From the NCBI RefSeq assembly GCF_024362695.1, contig NC_065423.1, positions 3,527,001 through 3,591,000 of the forward strand: a stretch of 64,000 nt of DNA, in the 5' to 3' direction. Numbering within the stretch: position 1 is the first letter of the stretch; each line of letters opens with the position of its first letter. The stretch comes from Pectinophora gossypiella. Taxonomy: Eukaryota > Arthropoda > Insecta > Lepidoptera > Gelechiidae. The translations under genes and the position numbers were made by a program. The notes beneath the pieces are model-generated. The model saw nothing but the letters and a program-made list of their open reading frames with translations, searched no databases and was not told the DNA's origin. Below are positions 26,801 through 32,045 of this stretch, piece by piece.

Positions 26801-29800
26801 TCCCAAGTAGCATTCGGGGTTCTATATAAGATGTCTAGTCGTTCACATGTACTCTACAAGCTGTGTATGTCAGCTGTATATGAGCTGTATAGCTTGCTAT
26901 AATGCTTTTATTGAACCAGTTTGGGCACAAATTAGACAGCCTTAAGTTCACTATGGCTGTACATTAGAAGTATAATAGCATTATAATAGCAGTTTAAGTA
27001 GTAACATCGGACTTAAGGCTGACTTACGGCACTATATGGAACGCAGTGTGAACCATACAACGTACATGAGTGTAATAAAGAGTAATAAGTGGCTAAATAC
27101 ACAGCCTTCACAGTTAAAATCGGACAAAAGTACTCCAGTAAGCTACCTTAAATTCACTTGTGTCCTAAATTATTTCCACATTTTAATATATTAGTTTGAC
27201 AATTGTACGGAGTGCACGGATTCGGGGCAAACTAATAACTCCGGCGGATTATTATTATAATATAACACGCGATTAGTACCTGTTTTATATACCATATCAT
27301 GTTAATGCCATGGGAATGCAACTTTATCGTGAAATGTATACATATTGACAACTAAAAATTTCACGCGCCTCTGTAAAAACGCTTTATTCATTTTGAAATA
27401 TTTAAAACTGGCTGAGAGGAAAATTTACATTTTCAGTTTTTGATATTTTATTGCCATTATAATTATACTACGGTAATTAATTTTAACATGAAACCAAAAC
27501 TCATTCGCTCTATCTGCGTATTTTGTGATAAATCTGCATTAATCTTGTAGATTTATTTGGTAAATATTTTAGGTTACGTAGAACAAAATGGTGGAAATGA
27601 AATACGGCTATGTGAACTGTTATAACTCCTATTTAATGCGGTGAGCGTATATTAGGTTCACATGTGTTCTGTTAGAATGCTGTTATCTATATGAAGTCCC
27701 ACATTTGTACCACTACAGCGCCAATGCCAATTAATTTATTCTAATGTGAACTTATGTACAGCTTTAAGATGTAGTTCAGGACAATTGTGTATCTTTAATT
27801 CTTTCTTCAAATACTGAAATTTTAGAGATCCGCAATAAAAATTATTAATGGCCGTTAAATGCCCAGTTAAAAATGCCCAGTTACTTATAGTCAAGTATGA
27901 ATACCTAAAGTACAAATTTTGTAACAAACTAACAAAAATCACCTTTTTGTGTGAGACTCACAGTTGGCGTCAGAGTATTTACATTACAAAAACACTACTC
28001 TGTTCAAGGAGGTATTTAAAATAATGTAAACAAACTAGATAAACAGAAAAGGACAGAAAATAATTTGTTTGCAATCACCATTATTTTGAAGGGAACTTTC
28101 AGGTTCAGGCATAATATTTTCCTCTGCATCATGTACGGAACCACCAACAACGGTTGCAATGGCGCTTGGGAAAAAGTGTAATAGAATATCACATTCACAT
28201 TCATGTTCAGCTTACAGCAAATAAGAGTAGTACTTGTGGACAAATAAACTGCTATTGATGTTAATGGACAACACAATGGTCTTTCTAACAGCCTAGAGTC
28301 CACATGTGAATCATTTAAACACTTCTGTACAGATAGTAAAAAAAGGTTATTTTAAGTATCACAAACAAGTCCTAATACAGCTACTGGCTGTATAACAGTC
28401 TAAAACAAGTAAACATAACAGCCTTTGGCTTTATAAATGACCACAAGTGTTATATTAAAATGCTAGCTCTATAACATCGAACAAATAGGCCGTTAAACAG
28501 CGGTTGCCGTATCTCTACCCTCCTATAATGCTCTTAGTCAGAAAGCTGACTAAAGGATAGTTGTTAGAGTATTATAACACCCATAATCGTATAAAAGTAT
28601 TACTCTACACTCCTATACGTCCCTTAGACAGGTATAGGTGTAATTAATTGCAATAATGCAGCTAATACATCACGAGTGAACTGTAGTAATGCTTTAAGTT
28701 CACCTTGGAACTAAATGTGTACTCTTAAATGGAACAAAATGCTACTTGGGATGCATACCTACATGGCGGTCATACACATAACCCTCCTTCTTCCTTCGCC
28801 GCAGTCGGGTAAAAAGCAGCTTATGTGGTTTTCATTATAAGGCGACGGTATATGAGTTTCTCCAAATATATCCTTTCTTATTGATTTAACTGAAAAAGTA
28901 GGTCAACTATAGGCTACTTGACGACCTACTCGAATAAGATAGGTCCGTTCAGGAAATGTTAAAGGAGATTGATATTGGATCATCTTAGACAGGCTTATAT
29001 TTCTAGGTTAGCATTTTATAATTTATCTGTAATTCGTCCTATCTGATTGCTGTCCGAAACATCAGAAAATAACAAGTGTCTATAATGTCTGACCAAAAAG
29101 AGGGTAATAAATATTTATTTGTGTACGCAACACAAGTGCTAGACAACCGCGATACTATATCTTTATCGAGTGATGTCAATACAGTAATAATCAAATAATA
29201 GATCGTTAATGTACCTCCCATAATTATATTCATTAATTATAATTAAAACACATAATAACGGGTTCTTACCGCGTTTAAATCAGGGATATTAGACTCCCGA
29301 TATTTCGACACTGATAATTATAATAATCACCCTTTTTTTTTTTTACATTAATATATCCTTAATCTAAATACATGGTTTGAATGATGCCGTTAAACCAAAG
29401 AGATTTGTCTCGGCACCCATTCGTCGCATTCAAACAGGAAAAATAAAAATACAGAAAACATATAAAGGAATCGGATCTAAAGCATTATCCAAAATTAATG
29501 ATCCACAAATAAACTCTGATACACACACAGCACACTGTCGTACCGAGTAAGCATAAATGACAATCAATGCGGCGCACTCACTTGGTCATCAAATAATTAT
29601 ATAATGCTGATTTACCTGCGTTAATTACATGCTTAGTCAGGGAAAGAAATATGTCTTTATTGCACAAATAAATGCAAAATACATAATTATCGTTGCCTTA
29701 CAGTGAAAACCACATTTGGATGTGATTTTTGTTAACAAAACCTCGAAATAGACAAGCTGGCCTCAAGAATTTAATTTAAAGAAATCGCGGTTTTGTTATA

Positions 29801-30692
29801 TAAAATCACACCAGAACGTGTGTTTTCAAAAATACACTTGTAACTACTTGGTTTGGACTATAAGGCGTCCTTCTGGATTATTATAAGTACGTACCTATCC
29901 GTCGTCATATTATCATACTAATGTTTCACAATATTATTATACGTAAGTTTACTTACACACTAAGAAAAGGTGTGTGTGTCTAAAACGATTGATAAATGTG
30001 GAGGAAGCAAGAAAAGTGTATAATAGGCGTGGGTTTATGTATGTATGTACTTTCATTATGTTTTCAAAAACTCAAAGAGAAAATTTAAATCGAAAAAAAA
30101 ATTGGCTCTGACGGGACTTGAACCCGCAGCTCTTGTCAAGCCGAGACGAGCGTGTTAACCATTACACCACCGGGTCCTCATTCTGTCCATGCGAAATTAT
30201 TTCGATCTATATATATATATATATAATAATTTATTTATTTATTTCGGAAAACAAAGAGTTCCATTGGTGTTAGAAGCACTTAAAGTAGGTTAGTCAACTT
30301 AAACTAAACACAAAACAAATAGGATTTATAATGCGCCTATAGCCATGCGCACGAGATGCTACACAGGCGGACAGTCTGGACTGTGGGCGACCACCTGCTG
30401 GATATATATGCAAAGGTCATTTACAAAATCTCACCAAAACCTATCTTTCGCAGGAGCGGCGTCGGTGTTCGGCAACACACCAATAGACGTGGTCAAAACT
30501 CGAATGCAGGGGCTCGAAGCCAAGAAATACAAGAACACACTGGACTGCTTCATCAAGACTTGGAAACACGAAGGGCCACTCGCCTTCTACAAGGGGACAG
30601 TACCCCGGCTCAGCAGGGTCGTGTTCGACGTGGCCATCACGTTCACTATATACGATAGTATCATGGATATGTTTAATTATGTGTGGAAGTAA
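2835..30692 (+). CDS. sea: Mitochondrial citrate (tricarboxylate) carrier, SLC25A1 family; five exons
   Basis: Exons 2835-3030, 10546-10672, 17392-17615, 23203-23367 and 30454-30692 all have GT-AG borders. They join in phases 1, 2, 1, 1 to give 316 residues plus TAA, the normal length for the family. The three mitochondrial-carrier repeats each keep the Px[DE]xx[KR] signature: PTEYVK in exon 1, PMETVK in exon 3 and PIDVVK in exon 5. SLC25A1 exchanges matrix citrate for cytosolic malate across the inner mitochondrial membrane. This supplies acetyl-CoA for lipid synthesis and histone acetylation; the fly orthologue is scheggia. Introns of 7.5, 6.7, 5.6 and 7.1 kb are filled with mobile elements and, in intron 3, the POLR3D gene. 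The ATG at 2835 opens an N-terminus of family length and there is no upstream in-frame alternative. I am very sure of the family and quite sure of orthology. Confidence 0.95.
3031..3910. other. Citrate carrier intron 1, unstructured AT-rich part
   Basis: About 900 bp of AT-rich intron follows the exon 1 donor. I find no gene, tRNA or bounded element here. Confidence 0.5.
3912..4050 (+). repeat. Dispersed repeat, GGCTAGAGTGAATAGGCA family
   Basis: The block running from GGCTAGAGTGAATAGGCA to CACTTAACATCAGGTGAG has a diverged second copy at about 31638-31740 (GAGTGCATAGGCAC to CACTTACCATCAGG). I recognise this as a common lepidopteran interspersed repeat. Borders are not defined by a target duplication. 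Confidence 0.5.
4460..4545 (+). repeat. GGTCTAACAGAAAG-family repeat, partial copy
   Basis: This partial copy contains GGTACTTAGTTCATCTTGC and CAGTAGTGAGCTTATGTTA, both shared with the fuller copy at about 4975-5095. Confidence 0.45.
4737..4895. mobile_element. 159-bp palindromic MITE
   Basis: The left end CTGGAAAGGCAAAATTAC is the imperfect inverse of the right end GTAATTTCGCCTTTTCAG. The match continues through GCGCCAAAAT for about 30 bp. The short AT-rich centre has no coding capacity. The superfamily is undetermined because the flanks show no clear duplication. Confidence 0.65.
4975..5095 (+). repeat. GGTCTAACAGAAAG-family repeat, fuller copy
   Basis: This copy runs from TTGGTCTAACAGAAAGCTTG to GGAATATAGTCGAGA. 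It shares its order of blocks with the copies at about 16055-16150 and 54600-54710, including a 5' extension that begins TATAGACGGCG. Confidence 0.5.
5290..6055 (-). mobile_element. MITE of the CTAGTCAAATGAGATAC family, split by an insertion
   Basis: Read on the minus strand, this matches the uninterrupted copy at about 31785-32045. Shared blocks are the end with CTAGTCAAATG, TACTGTCCTGTGACGTCA, TTCATAAATAAAAT and the arm with CAAAAATCA. Comparison shows a 578-bp insertion between the two halves (5387-5964). Other relatives lie at about 6650-6875, 22420-22700, 28905-29035 and, diverged, 41285-41530. Confidence 0.6.
5387..5964. mobile_element. 578-bp TIR element nested in the MITE
   Basis: The left end TCCCGGCAAACTTCTTGAGC and the right end GCTCAAGAAGTTTGCCGGGA are perfect inverses over at least 25 bp, through CATCGA. 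The inside holds no transposase-like frame. The uninterrupted family member at 31.8 kb shows what the target looked like. The flanking bases TATA may be the target duplication. This is a non-autonomous DNA element of unassigned superfamily. Confidence 0.7.
6120..6290 (+). repeat. GC-rich block between AT-rich palindromes
   Basis: A block of about 170 bp (from GTCGTTTCCATATCTCGGGC to CACCCAAAGACAATCCC) is flanked on both sides by alternating TTAATTAATAAT sequence. Its base composition differs sharply from its surroundings. I see no coding potential and treat it as a fragment of an interspersed repeat. Confidence 0.35.
6650..6875 (+). mobile_element. Second CTAGTCAAATGAGAT-family MITE, inverted to the first
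   Basis: This copy begins near AATAGGCTACTTAATAAACT and carries TACTGTCCTGTGACGTCATC, TTACTTAATTCATAAATAAA and the AGATTAGCATTTTATAATTT end. It faces the copy at 5290-6055, so the pair bracket about 600 bp as a large inverted repeat. Confidence 0.6.
6953..7080. mobile_element. Palindromic MITE, TATATCGAGGGCTTCGACC family
   Basis: The element is a near-perfect foldback. The arm ATTATATCGAGGGCTTCGAC is answered by GTCGATGCCCTCGATATA, with outer GC-rich arms CAACCGCG/CGCGGTTG. Copies of the same arms occur at 17712-17865, 37340-37515 and 39868-39968. Confidence 0.65.
7578..8862 (+). mobile_element. mariner transposon (DD34D), 1285 bp, inactive
   Basis: The TIRs CGAGGGTTGTTCCGGAA and TTTCGGAACAACCCTCG are inverses. 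They are flanked by TA at 7576-7577 and 8863-8864. The length is normal for mariner. The element sits wholly inside the hAT at 7137-9229, so it arrived later. Confidence 0.88.
7761..8800 (+). pseudogene. Decayed mariner transposase
   Basis: Recognisable family blocks are the N-terminal MGVLREAFRA, the linker YREFKRGQESLNDDPRPGRP, the first catalytic Asp in TSDESW, the second in HQDNAPAHTA and the third in SPDLVPCDFF. Exactly 34 residues separate the second and third, as in mariner. The gene is broken by a frame disruption near 7815-7830, a TAG at 8230-8232, a frame change in the T-run near 8609-8617 and a TGA at 8687-8689. It cannot encode active transposase. Confidence 0.85.
9340..9650. mobile_element. 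MITE, TAAGTTATATCTGTCATTTTC family
   Basis: The left arm AAGTTATATCTGTCATTTTC followed by CCGAAAAGGAAAGG is the inverse of the right arm CCTTTCCTTTTCGACG then GACGGATATAACTT. Relatives lie at about 10900-11160 and 37080-37275. No coding capacity. Confidence 0.6.
9835..9985 (+). repeat. Retroelement fragment, GTGCCCGGTTAATGGCAATA type
   Basis: The block begins GTGCCCGGTTAATGGCAATA and contains CCTTTCGGGGATACAGACGT. I recognise the type from lepidopteran interspersed repeats. It is a single copy here, without borders. Confidence 0.35.
10000..10490 (+). repeat. Retroelement-derived repeat, CAGACGACGYCCTGA family
   Basis: The block contains AGTATCGGCGTCCGAAGGAC, CGACCCCGCCGACGTGG, CTCAGACGACGTCCTGAC and TTTGTCCGGCCAAG. 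A long minus-strand copy is at about 38360-38740, and shorter pieces are at 25683-25806 and 14495-14600. Short peptides in it (LRALS..HLSGQ, GKST) suggest a decayed LINE or a LINE-tailed SINE. Confidence 0.5.
10745..10893 (+). repeat. LINE 3' tail with (TATC)n end
   Basis: The sequence GGTTGCCTGGAAGAAATTGC, then ATAAGGCCGCCTG and CAATAAAG before a run of ATCT units, is a well-known LINE 3' UTR type. It lies 73 bp after the citrate carrier exon 2 donor. Confidence 0.6.
10900..11160. mobile_element. MITE, second copy of the TAAGTTATATCTGTC family
   Basis: It carries GCGGATAAGAAAATGATAGA then TATAACTT at the right end, plus a shared inner block GTGTGCTGTCAACTTAATTC also present in the copy at about 37245. 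The left end is diverged. Confidence 0.55.
11172..11317. mobile_element. 146-bp MITE, TACGGTCACGAGCA family, copy 1
   Basis: The ends TACGGTCACGAGCA and TGCTCATGACTGTA are inverses. The inside contains ATGTCACATTAACTTTTTTG. Three complete copies (this one, 26649-26794 and 42515-42660) are all exactly 146 bp including the terminal TA. This suggests a Tc1/mariner-type MITE with TA target sites. Confidence 0.75.
11441..11800 (+). repeat. LINE 3' tail, GTGAGTTTATGTATGTATG family, copy 1
   Basis: It shares GATCTAGAAGGACGTA, GGAGTTGTCCTTAGAAAAGG, GAATGTGGAGGAAGCAAGAG, TGGAATTCCA and TACCCCGGTGGGAAATAGG with other copies. A block at about 11469-11616 interrupts it, flanked by repeated ATTGAC. The ATGT-repeat 3' end fits RTE-like LINEs. 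Confidence 0.6.
12058..12420 (+). repeat. Two abutting interspersed-repeat fragments
   Basis: The first block starts GAGCCACGCTCTTGTCGG and resembles bases 250-300. The second (about 12330-12420) holds a TTTAGACTAAAGTAAGACC core in the opposite sense to the MITE copies at about 23940-24120, 40290-41200 and 56281-56520. Confidence 0.45.
12471..12772 (+). mobile_element. tRNA-headed SINE (CTCGGTGGCGCAGCGG family), copy 1
   Basis: The head GCTCGGTGGCGCAGCGGTAA resembles a tRNA D-arm/A box. The body holds GCACGTTAAGCCGTTGGTCC and CACTGGGCCCGCGTGGTGG. The tail ends in GCTGGTGATGGTGATG. An 11-bp target duplication ATGTTAACTCT flanks it at 12460-12470 and 12773-12783. Other copies are at 41664-41958 (minus), 53543-53840 and 61821-62110. 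Confidence 0.85.
13433..13800. mobile_element. hAT-like MITE, GGGAATGCAATCCCG family, copy 1
   Basis: The left end CTAGGGAATGCTATCCCGAT and the right end CGGGATTGCAATCACTG are inverse-related. Both are followed by GCGGGATCTCG-type subterminal repeats. A second copy lies at 15408-15735. No transposase frame. Confidence 0.55.
13914..14075 (-). repeat. Fragment of the CCTGAAGATTTGTCAGGTCC SINE
   Basis: It has the order of blocks seen in the full copies at 16165-16455 and 63358-63680: TTACCTGAACATTTGACCGG, CTGTCTGACCTTCTAAC, GGTTGGGTCACTTACCT and a final TTCACCACTGAGC. The tRNA-like head is missing. Confidence 0.5.
14495..14600 (-). repeat. Fragment of the CAGACGACGYCCTGA family
   Basis: The words TACTTGGCCCTACAAATGGG and GCGCTGAGGGCTCTCATCCGG match the minus-strand copy at about 38400-38460. 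Confidence 0.5.
14767..14880. mobile_element. 146-bp MITE family, left-truncated copy
   Basis: It contains TACCCACTTTAGAACCATGT and AAAAAAGTTAATGTGACATGG and ends in the full right TIR TACTCGTGACCGTA at 14880. The left TIR is lost. Confidence 0.65.
14926..15115 (-). repeat. LINE 3' tail, GTGAGTTTATGTATGTATG family, inverted copy
   Basis: Read on the minus strand it gives GACATTAGAAAAGTTTTCG, CATGAAACGATTGATGAATG-like sequence, TGGAATTCCATAGTATCTGC and the CCGGTGGGAAATAGGCGTGAG end. The tail abuts the ACATACATACAT run near 14920. Confidence 0.6.
15408..15735. mobile_element. hAT-like MITE, GGGAATGCAATCCCG family, copy 2
   Basis: The left end CACTAGAGAATGCAATCCCG is followed by GCGGGATCTCGTC. 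The right part carries CGGGATCTCGCGGGATTGAT. It shares GGGCGAATCTCCTTGA and GGCTGATTTCCA with copy 1 at 13433. Confidence 0.55.
16055..16150 (+). repeat. GGTCTAACAGAAAG-family repeat
   Basis: It contains GGCCTAACAGAAAGTTCGG, GGGTACTTTGTTCATCTTGC and ACTCGTGGACTTAAGTTATG. It ends just where the SINE at 16165 begins. Confidence 0.5.
16165..16455 (-). mobile_element. tRNA-headed SINE (CCTGAAGATTTGTCAGGTCC family), copy 1
   Basis: Read on the minus strand, the head has a tRNA-like A box (GTAGTCCAGTTGGTAGAACG) and a B box in GCAGGTTCGAATCGCAC at about 16395-16411. The body is shared with 63358-63680. The acceptor arms do not pair, so it is not a functional tRNA. Confidence 0.7.
17112..17318 (+). 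repeat. LINE 3' tail, GTGAGTTTATGTATGTATG family
   Basis: This clean copy runs from GATCTAGAAGGACGTATATT to the ATGTATGTAG end, with TGGAATTCCATAGTCTCTGC and TACCCCGGTGGAAAATAGGC. It ends 73 bp before citrate carrier exon 3. Confidence 0.65.
17712..17865. mobile_element. Palindromic MITE, TATATCGAGGGCTTCGACC family
   Basis: The arm TATTATATCGAAGACTTC and the later CCAAGCCCTCGATACACGGC form the stem. The inner AACCAATAGACGTAGCGAAT and GATAGAAATCGTACTGCTAT match the copy at 6953-7080. Confidence 0.55.
17870..18660. other. Citrate carrier intron 3, no recognisable feature
   Basis: AT-rich unique-looking sequence. I see no gene, tRNA or bounded element. Confidence 0.5.
18666..18730 (-). repeat. 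LINE 3' end, AGCAGTGGGCGTCGTACGGC family
   Basis: On the minus strand it reads GGGGGAGGCCTATGCCCAGC, then AGTGGGCGTCGTACGGCTGA and a run of TGATGATG. This is the terminal 60 bp of the element also seen at 26170-26345. Confidence 0.65.
19190..19330 (+). repeat. SINE-related fragment with GCACGTTAAGCCGTTGG
   Basis: It holds AAAGGCACGTTAAGCCGTTG and a CACTGGAGTAGCGTGGTGGA block, related to the body of the CTCGGTGGCGCAGCGG SINE but strongly diverged. The tRNA-like head is not evident. Confidence 0.45.
19343..19641. mobile_element. MITE with about 50-bp TIRs (AGGGACGTTCCAGGCTACG family)
   Basis: The left arm starts GAGGGACGTTCCAGGCTACG and continues to ATAGATGGCGCTGTACAG. The right arm is its inverse with few changes. 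Relatives are at about 36463-36820 and, truncated, 23525-23720. No coding capacity. Confidence 0.7.
20264..21340 (+). CDS. POLR3D: RNA polymerase III subunit RPC4 (POLR3D), intronless and nested
   Basis: A 358-residue single-exon frame. The C-terminal block (about residues 205-355) is the RPC4 domain. It has VDLLNSTEPKLLLVQLPDTL near residue 220, LEEGKIGKLLVHRSGKVTLM from residue 281, and a terminal VQHKLNIVPDWETMF. The first 200 residues are basic and probably disordered, with the family-typical RLATFKPPRDYTLGG near residue 20. RPC4 pairs with RPC5 in the Pol III TFIIF-like subcomplex and helps initiation and termination-reinitiation on tRNA, 5S and U6 genes. The gene lies inside citrate carrier intron 3 on the same strand, so it must have its own promoter upstream of 20264. 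AATAAA at 22238 suggests a 3' UTR of about 0.9 kb. The ATG at 20264 is the first in frame. Confidence 0.93.
   Translation: MSNPEENASRTKSAAIDPMARLATFKPPRDYTLGGPKPNKKIFTPNLNVSRNKSKGLSTTKEQKKEDKSKRDRKNDRNGNLWNKNIVKSDGVFSEGMGSAARHSFRGSQSRNAESATSVLKKPTIRVKDVIKIDKELEEQKIKAAVSRGTLPNDDSENFKDVFDKNAPVKLPMEITIHSYKPGKANKHVTIKTEPEEPAIQNETKPMPSIKKEVYEDTNLVDLLNSTEPKLLLVQLPDTLPGRSAETEESSSDRKPNEQQCPPAKPDEESKPENKCNLKQLEEGKIGKLLVHRSGKVTLMLGNTSFEVSLGTKPAFHQEVVSMAADEASRSASIVSLGPVQHKLNIVPDWETMFANVP
21341..22237 (+). other. Probable POLR3D 3' UTR
   Basis: An AT-rich stretch free of recognisable repeats follows the POLR3D stop and runs to AATAAA at 22238. An A-rich simple tract lies at about 21590-21630. The UTR extent is inferred, not shown. 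Confidence 0.45.
22238..22243 (+). terminator. Candidate polyadenylation signal of POLR3D
   Basis: Canonical AATAAA, followed within about 40 bp by T-rich sequence. It is the clearest such signal downstream of POLR3D before the next mobile element. Confidence 0.45.
22420..22700 (+). mobile_element. CTAGTCAAATGAGATAC-family MITE
   Basis: It starts CCTAGTCAAATGAGATAC and carries TACTGTCCTGTGACCTCA, an inserted CGCCGTGGTCGGGTAAAAAC block and the AGATTAGCATTTTATAATTT end. It matches 31785-32045. Confidence 0.6.
23525..23720. mobile_element. Truncated AGGGACGTTCCAGG-family MITE
   Basis: It shares CCTTCGTTTRACCTTCTAAT, TTCATGGAT and a TTTTATCTTTGTTTTTGG block with 19343-19641. The right TIR is not recognisable. 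Confidence 0.5.
23940..24460 (+). mobile_element. GGATCTTACTTTAGTCTTAA-family MITE, split by a LINE
   Basis: It begins near CATAGAATAACTAATAAT and carries GGGTCTTACTTTAGTCTTAA and a TATGGACTGTCCGGTGTG end, as in the copies at about 40290-41200 and 56281-56520. A LINE fragment with a 13-bp target duplication sits inside it (24136-24385). Confidence 0.6.
24136..24385 (-). mobile_element. 5'-truncated LINE insertion, 250 bp
   Basis: Read on the minus strand it encodes the C-terminal end of a LINE reverse-transcriptase protein (RGRPLRRWVDEIKNTAGGGW and EKWKELGEAFA). A 3' tail ends in ATA repeats. CCCGCTCGCACCT is duplicated at 24123-24135 and 24386-24398. The exact 13-bp duplication shows target-primed insertion into the host MITE. 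Confidence 0.75.
24569..25020. mobile_element. hAT-type MITE, 452 bp, with nested palindrome
   Basis: The ends CAGTGGCGGCC and GGCCGCCACTG are inverse and of classical hAT type. The flanks GTCTCGGA (24561-24568) and GTCCCGGC (25021-25028) agree at 6 of 8 bases, fitting an aged 8-bp duplication. A run of about 20 G lies near 24620-24642. A second element, 24670-24824, is nested inside. Confidence 0.75.
24670..24824. mobile_element. Palindromic MITE, GGGGCCTGTTTAATAAAACT family
   Basis: The left arm GGGGCCTGTTTAATAAAACT and the right arm AGTTTTATTAAACAGGCCCC are perfect inverses and continue into CAATTG. It lies within the hAT MITE. Confidence 0.75.
25683..25806 (+). repeat. Fragment of the CAGACGACGYCCTGA family
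   Basis: It contains CAACTGGGCATCAGGCCTGT, GCTCCCCATTTGTCCGGCC and TCTACAATAAGTCACGTCA, as at about 10370-10490. Confidence 0.5.
25821..26165 (+). repeat. LINE C-terminal coding remnant and 3' tail
   Basis: The longest copy of the GTGAGTTTATGTATG tail family. Upstream of the tail, an open stretch of about 75 codons reads like the end of a LINE protein (WFGHIERMKDNRITKAVYK, then ASRGRPKLEMSLEKVQYD), with TGA at 26046. This gives the coding origin of the short tails at 11441, 14926, 17112, 29978, 53941 and 61503. Confidence 0.65.
26170..26345 (+). repeat. LINE 3' end, AGCAGTGGGCGTCGTACGGC family, longer copy
   Basis: In frame it encodes VGRPATRWIDDLVKVAGSRW, then SWRSLGEAYAQQWASYG and a stop, followed by GATGATGATG. 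This is the C-terminus of a LINE reverse-transcriptase protein and explains the fragment at 18666-18730. Confidence 0.7.
26649..26794. mobile_element. 146-bp MITE, TACGGTCACGAGCA family, complete copy
   Basis: It runs from TACAGTCATGAGCA to TACTCGTGACCGTA, with TATACCCACTTTAAAACCCT and AAAAAAGTTAATGTGACATGG inside. The length is identical to 11172-11317 and 42515-42660. Confidence 0.78.
26799..28753. mobile_element. 1955-bp TIR element without transposase
   Basis: CATCCCAAGTAGCATT at the left end is answered by AATGCTACTTGGGATG-type sequence at the right (at least 15 bp perfect). The inside is AT-rich with recurrent CAGCTGTAT/GGCTGTA words near both ends. It has no open frame above 100 codons. 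It abuts the 146-bp MITE at 26794. I do not know its superfamily. Confidence 0.6.
28905..29035. repeat. Partial CTAGTCAAATGAGATAC-family MITE
   Basis: It contains AGGCTACTTGACGACCTAC and the end block ATCTTAGACAGGCTTATATT, TAGCATTTTATAATTTATCT. The middle is missing. Confidence 0.45.
29247..29340 (+). repeat. One arm of the AAGCACATAATAACGGGTTC palindrome
   Basis: AACACATAATAACGGGTTCT and GACTCCCGATATTTCGACAC match the left arm of 62363-62533. The right arm is absent. Bases 29346-29960 after it contain nothing I can assign. Confidence 0.5.
29978..30051 (+). repeat. Short LINE 3' tail
   Basis: CGATTGATAAATGTGGAGGA, AGCAAGAAAAGTG and TAGGCGTGGGTTTATGTATG place it in the GTGAGTTTATGTATG family. 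Confidence 0.5.
30103..30178 (-). repeat. tRNA-like pseudogene or SINE head
   Basis: Read on the minus strand it shows an A-box-like GGTGGTGTAATGGTTAACAC and a perfect B box GCGGGTTCAAGTCCCG, and ends GTCAGAGCC before an A/T-rich run. The would-be acceptor arms (GGACCCG against CAGAGCC) do not pair. It is therefore not a working tRNA gene but a tRNA-derived retroposon head or decayed tRNA. Confidence 0.5.
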
Positions 30693-30835
30693 GTATGTGC
30701 TGTGATTGATGAGCAAGCAGTCGCCGTTCTGTACTTTTGTAGTAAGTGGAGTTAATGTTCCATTTCGTCGAGAGTTGTTTATTATGACGAACGCAGCATG
30801 ATTAGTATGATAGTACAGAAATATAGTACATCAGG

Positions 30836-30992
30836 GGGTTAAATAGGCCACACCGAAGCAATTCATCTAAAAAAGCAATATTGCAATTTGAGATTTGCGC
30901 ATATAAAAGTAAGTGCAATGCAAACAAATGTCAAATAGCAATATTGCTTTCTTAGATTAATTGCTTCGATGTGGCCATTTTAAGTCCCCAGG
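30836..30992. mobile_element. Hairpin MITE, GCAATATTGC family, copy 1
   Basis: The left arm GAAGCAATTCATCTAAAAAA, GCAATATTGC is the inverse of the right arm GCAATATTGC, TTTCTTAGATTAATTGCTTC. The outer ends are GGCCACACC/GATGTGGCC. It begins about 145 bp after the citrate carrier stop, probably within the 3' UTR. Confidence 0.72.
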
Positions 30993-31356
30993 GCTAACAA
31001 GCGCAACGTGATAAAATGTTGTCACGGTAATTTTATCGATTCCAACGATATAATTGCGTCGTTTTGTTGATTATTTCTAATGTGTGAACCCAAATAAATC
31101 ATATCGTCAAAACACAAACAAAATCACGTGCCACGCATGTTAGGGAAAAAAACAAACATATTTCGACAAAATTTATTGAATCCATCGATAATTTGTATCA
31201 CTTTGCGCATGTTAGCCCTGTATGTCTGTTGTCTCTTTCGCACTAACGGTATACAGCTTAGTGCGAAAAAGACGGGGATATGTCACGTTAATCATGCTAC
31301 GTTAAAAGCTAGATTTCATCAATGCGGATATGTGCTGAGCTGTGTGTTACGTGACC

Positions 31357-31362
31357 AATAAA
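31357..31362 (+). terminator. Candidate polyadenylation signal of the citrate carrier
   Basis: AATAAA, 665 bp after the stop. An earlier AATAAA is at 31093-31098. Neither can be preferred without transcript data. Confidence 0.3.
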
Positions 31363-31416
31363 GAACCACGTCTGTTAGCACCTCATCGCACTCTCTTATA
31401 TATATTGCTTTTTAAA

Positions 31417-31557
31417 AAGGGGTTAAAAAGGCCACATGAAAGCAATTCATCTAAAAAAGCAATATTGCAATTTGACATTCGCGCATGCAAACAAATGTCA
31501 AATAGCAATATTGCTTTCTTAGATGAATTGCTTCGATGTGGCAATTTAAACCCCCCA
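31417..31557. mobile_element. Hairpin MITE, GCAATATTGC family, copy 2
   Basis: It has the same arms as 30836-30992, with AAAGCAATTCATCTAAAAAA and TTAGATGAATTGCTTCGATG. It contains GCATGCAAACAAATGTCAAA in the loop. Confidence 0.72.
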
Positions 31558-31637
31558 GAAAGGGATAGAAGCGTAAGAAAGTGCTATAGGGTGCTGCCAG
31601 ATGTGGTCCAACCCTAAATGACCAACCTGGGCCTGTT

Positions 31638-31740
31638 CATAGTAAGAGTGCATAGGCACTTTCTAGATAGCATGTCTCATAAGCACGGCGTCACTTACCA
31701 TCAGGGGATTATGGACAAATGCTTGCCTATCATGCATAAA
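31638..31740 (+). repeat. GGCTAGAGTGAATAGGCA-family repeat, diverged
   Basis: GAGTGCATAGGCACTTTCTAG, CACTTACCATCAGG and GCTTGCCTATCATG correspond to the copy at 3912-4050. Confidence 0.4.
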
Positions 31741-31784
31741 GAAAGATTTTCAATAACGTTTCAATTGGTTATTATTGTGTATAG

Positions 31785-32045
31785 GCTATTTGACAACCTA
31801 GTCAAATGTGATACTTTTTATGAAACGTCAAAACGAAAGTTTTCTTAAATACTGTCCTGTGACGTCATCAATAAAAGCGATCGTACGTCGTCAACGTCGT
31901 ACTCATTGTTACTTAATTCATAAATAAAATTAAAAATTAAGTCGAAAAGTAAAATGAGATTGATTTTTGATAATCTTAGTGTCTTCTATTTCTAGATTAG
32001 CATTTTATAATTTATCTTTGACACAGTCAAATACTCTATTGGTTA
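31785..32045 (+). mobile_element. CTAGTCAAATGAGATAC-family MITE, uninterrupted copy
   Basis: This is the reference copy used to define the insertion at 5387-5964. It runs from AGGCTATTTGACAACCTAGT through TACTGTCCTGTGACGTCATC to TAGCATTTTATAATTTATCT. Confidence 0.62.

Noticed and set aside
30103..30178. Functional tRNA gene on the minus strand
   Set aside because: A and B boxes are good, but the two acceptor strands do not pair and the anticodon arm is imperfect.
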